Shown in pieces: positions 62,654 to 64,000 of a stretch of DNA of 64,000 nt (position 1 is its first letter; every line of letters begins with the position of its first letter). Location of the stretch: NCBI RefSeq assembly GCF_001506165.1, contig NZ_CP011427.1, positions 2,976,001 to 3,040,000 on the forward strand, given 5' to 3'. Position numbers and translations under genes: made by a program. The notes beneath the pieces are model-generated. The model had not been told where the DNA came from. It did no database searches and saw only the letters and a program-made list of their open reading frames with translations. The stretch comes from Pantoea vagans (lineage in GTDB: Bacteria > Pseudomonadota > Gammaproteobacteria > Enterobacterales > Enterobacteriaceae).

Positions 62654-63674
62654 TGCCGAACCAACGGCGGAAGGCGCGGGAAAAGGCGCTGACTTCAGAA
62701 TAACCCAGCAACAGCGCCATTTCAGAAATCGGTAACTGCTTCTGCTGCAAATAGTGCGTCGCCATCTCGCAGCGCACTTTGTCCACCAGCGCGGTGAAAC
62801 TGATGCCCTCTTCGCGCAGTCGCCGTTGCAGTGACCAGCTCGACAAGCCCATTTTCTCCGCGATCTCTTCCAATACGGGTTCGCCCTGCATCAGCGACAA
62901 ATTCACCTGTGAGCGCGCCTGTTCCACCACACTCTGAACGGATGCATTGCTGTTCAGGCGTCGGATCGCATCCTGCATCACCATCAACAGCATCGGGTCC
63001 TGTTCCGGCATGGTCCGCAGCAGGTCACGTTTGGGGATCAGCAGCGAATTAAAGGGTTGATCGAACCACACCGGTGCATCAAATACTTTGCAGTGCTCAT
63101 GCCACTGTTCAGGGCGCGGGTGCTCGAAATGCACTTCGCGCGGTGCCCAGTTTTTTCCAGCAACGTGGCGGATCAGATTGAGGAACATGCCCAGCGTCAG
63201 TTCGGCATCCTGGCGGCGTGAAAGGATCGCGCCATGTCGTACCTGATAATCCAGTCGCCAGCAGTCGCCTTTATCCACCAGTCGCGTCAGGGTGTCGTGC
63301 TGATGCCAGGGAAAAGCGTTCACCACGTTATGCAACGCCTGTTCAAGCGTAGGTGAGCACAGCCCGATGTAGCCAATCAGACCTAATGACTGCGGTTTGA
63401 ACTGCCTGCCGTAGTGCAAACCGAAGTTATCAAAACCTGAGTGACGCGCCGCCTCTTCCATCACACGGCAGTAGTTGACCAATCCCAGGCTGAGCGTGGG
63501 ACTCGCCAGCAGTTCGGAATCAATCCCGCTAATGCCAAAGATACGATCGACATCACCGCCCTTGTCAGTGATAAAAGTGCTCAAACCCGTCGCAGCGGCC
63601 GCCAGCACGCCGCGATTGTTGGCCTGAGCCGAGAGCGTGCTCAATGCTTCAGAAGGGGTTATCAGTGATTGCAT
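62613..63674 (-). CDS. AraC-family transcriptional regulator
   Basis: 353 residues from ATG at 63674 (MQSLITPSEALSTL), which has GAGG 5 bases upstream; a longer open frame reaches 63740 but lacks a site. The N-terminal two thirds match the arabinose-binding-type domain of OruR/QhpR-like regulators (GLVNYCRVMEEAARHSGFDNFGLHYG). The C-terminal AraC helix-turn-helix pair lies at about 255-350 (EEIAEKMGLSSWSLQRRLREEG and SEMALLLGYSEVSAFSRAFRRWFG). Its target may be the gene ending at 63838 upstream of it, but ligand and regulon are unknown. Confidence 0.88.
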   Translation of the reverse strand: MQSLITPSEALSTLSAQANNRGVLAAAATGLSTFITDKGGDVDRIFGISGIDSELLASPTLSLGLVNYCRVMEEAARHSGFDNFGLHYGRQFKPQSLGLIGYIGLCSPTLEQALHNVVNAFPWHQHDTLTRLVDKGDCWRLDYQVRHGAILSRRQDAELTLGMFLNLIRHVAGKNWAPREVHFEHPRPEQWHEHCKVFDAPVWFDQPFNSLLIPKRDLLRTMPEQDPMLLMVMQDAIRRLNSNASVQSVVEQARSQVNLSLMQGEPVLEEIAEKMGLSSWSLQRRLREEGISFTALVDKVRCEMATHYLQQKQLPISEMALLLGYSEVSAFSRAFRRWFGISPRQWRQDGLAS

Positions 63675-63769
63675 GGGAACCTCACAAGGAACGCGCGAGT
63701 GGAACATAGGGAGGGATCCAGCAATTTTCGTACCAGGCATGGAAAATGATAATAATTCAATACGAGGTT

Positions 63770-63809
63770 GTAGCGGCGCGATTTATCGCGCAATACATTG
63801 CGCCGCTAC
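63770..63809. repeat. Palindromic 'gtagcggcgc' repeat
   Basis: GTAGCGGCGCG at one end pairs with CGCCGCTAC at the other, with inner halves GATTTATCGCGC and CAATACATTGCG. A full copy of the dispersed family, located between the AraC gene and the partial gene. Confidence 0.8.
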
Positions 63810-63837
63810 GATGCATAACTGATCATTCGTGGTGCAA

Positions 63838-64000
63838 CTACACCCCAACCGGCAGCTGATTGGTTTCCAGATAGCGGCGACACAGACGTACCGAGTGGTC
63901 GGCCCAGCGCGGCCCAAGGCTCTGCGACATCTCCGTCTCCGCGTGCGTGCCCATCCATGCGGTCATTTGAATACGGCGCTGAATCAGCAACGTCGGCACC
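63838..64000 (-). CDS. Unrecognised protein, C-terminal fragment
   Basis: An open frame runs leftward from the window edge to a TAG stop at 63838-63840, giving 53 visible residues (including MTAWMGTHAETEMSQSLG and RLCRRYLETNQLPVGV). The rest lies beyond base 64000. No membrane helix or known motif is visible and I do not recognise the family. Codon use looks like its neighbours. It is in the same direction as the AraC gene, with a palindromic repeat between them. Confidence 0.55.
   Translation of the reverse strand, partial: VPTLLIQRRIQMTAWMGTHAETEMSQSLGPRWADHSVRLCRRYLETNQLPVGV

Overview
The window reads as a chromosomal segment of a gammaproteobacterium of the order Enterobacterales, most likely family Erwiniaceae (a Pantoea- or Erwinia-like organism). 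The basis is near-identity by eye, from memory, of many products to E. coli proteins (Lon, ClpX, ThiI, HupB, ProY), an E. coli-like gene order, and several short palindromic repeat families in the gaps that are not E. coli elements. Genus is an inference. No rRNA, tRNA, CRISPR array, prophage or insertion sequence was found.

Layout, left to right. (1) 1-11 kb: end of queC, then a leftward block fadM, ybaV, ppiD, hupB, lon, clpX, clpP, tig, bolA. This is a protein-quality-control cluster, with sigma-32-type heat-shock promoters visible before lon and clpP and a FadR operator before fadM. (2) 11-20 kb rightward: yajG, ampG, the cyoABCDE cytochrome bo3 operon behind a clear sigma-70 promoter, and yajR. 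(3) 20-25 kb: an accessory-looking module of an aldehyde dehydrogenase and an alcohol dehydrogenase (leftward), divergent from an AcoR-type sigma-54 activator, with a near-consensus -24/-12 promoter and an upstream palindrome between them. (4) 25-38 kb: yajQ, panE-yajL, thiI, xseB-ispA-dxs, yajO, the pgpA-thiL-nusB-ribE-ribD-nrdR block, then kbp and yajI. (5) 38-44.5 kb: secF, secD, yajC, tgt, queA (leftward) and acpH. (6) 44.7-49.4 kb: an accessory stretch with an inositol-monophosphatase-family gene coupled to a periplasmic histidine acid phosphatase/phytase, an acyltransferase-3/SGNH membrane protein and a strongly folded non-coding element. (7) 49.4-57 kb leftward: proY, brnQ, a MetE-like methyltransferase with probable MetJ boxes, and phoB-phoR with a PstS-like gene as third member, behind a Pho box. 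(8) 57-64 kb: sbcD-sbcC (SbcC unusually long and glutamine-rich), a second folded element, a lipoprotein with a TolA-C-terminal-like domain, an AraC-family regulator and the tail of an unrecognised gene.

How parts connect: Lon, ClpXP and trigger factor share folding and degradation control. CyoA-E form the terminal oxidase and its heme O synthase. XseB/IspA/Dxs and ThiI/ThiL sit around isoprenoid and thiamine biosynthesis (Dxs product feeds both). RibD/RibE/NusB/NrdR form the riboflavin-transcription cluster. SecDF-YajC is the export-driving complex beside the queuosine genes tgt and queA. The most novel material is non-coding: folded elements at about 49.08-49.27 kb, 61.94-62.05 kb and 43.77-43.89 kb, the dispersed 'tagcggcgc' palindromes, and a hairpin that buries the yajO ribosome-binding site.
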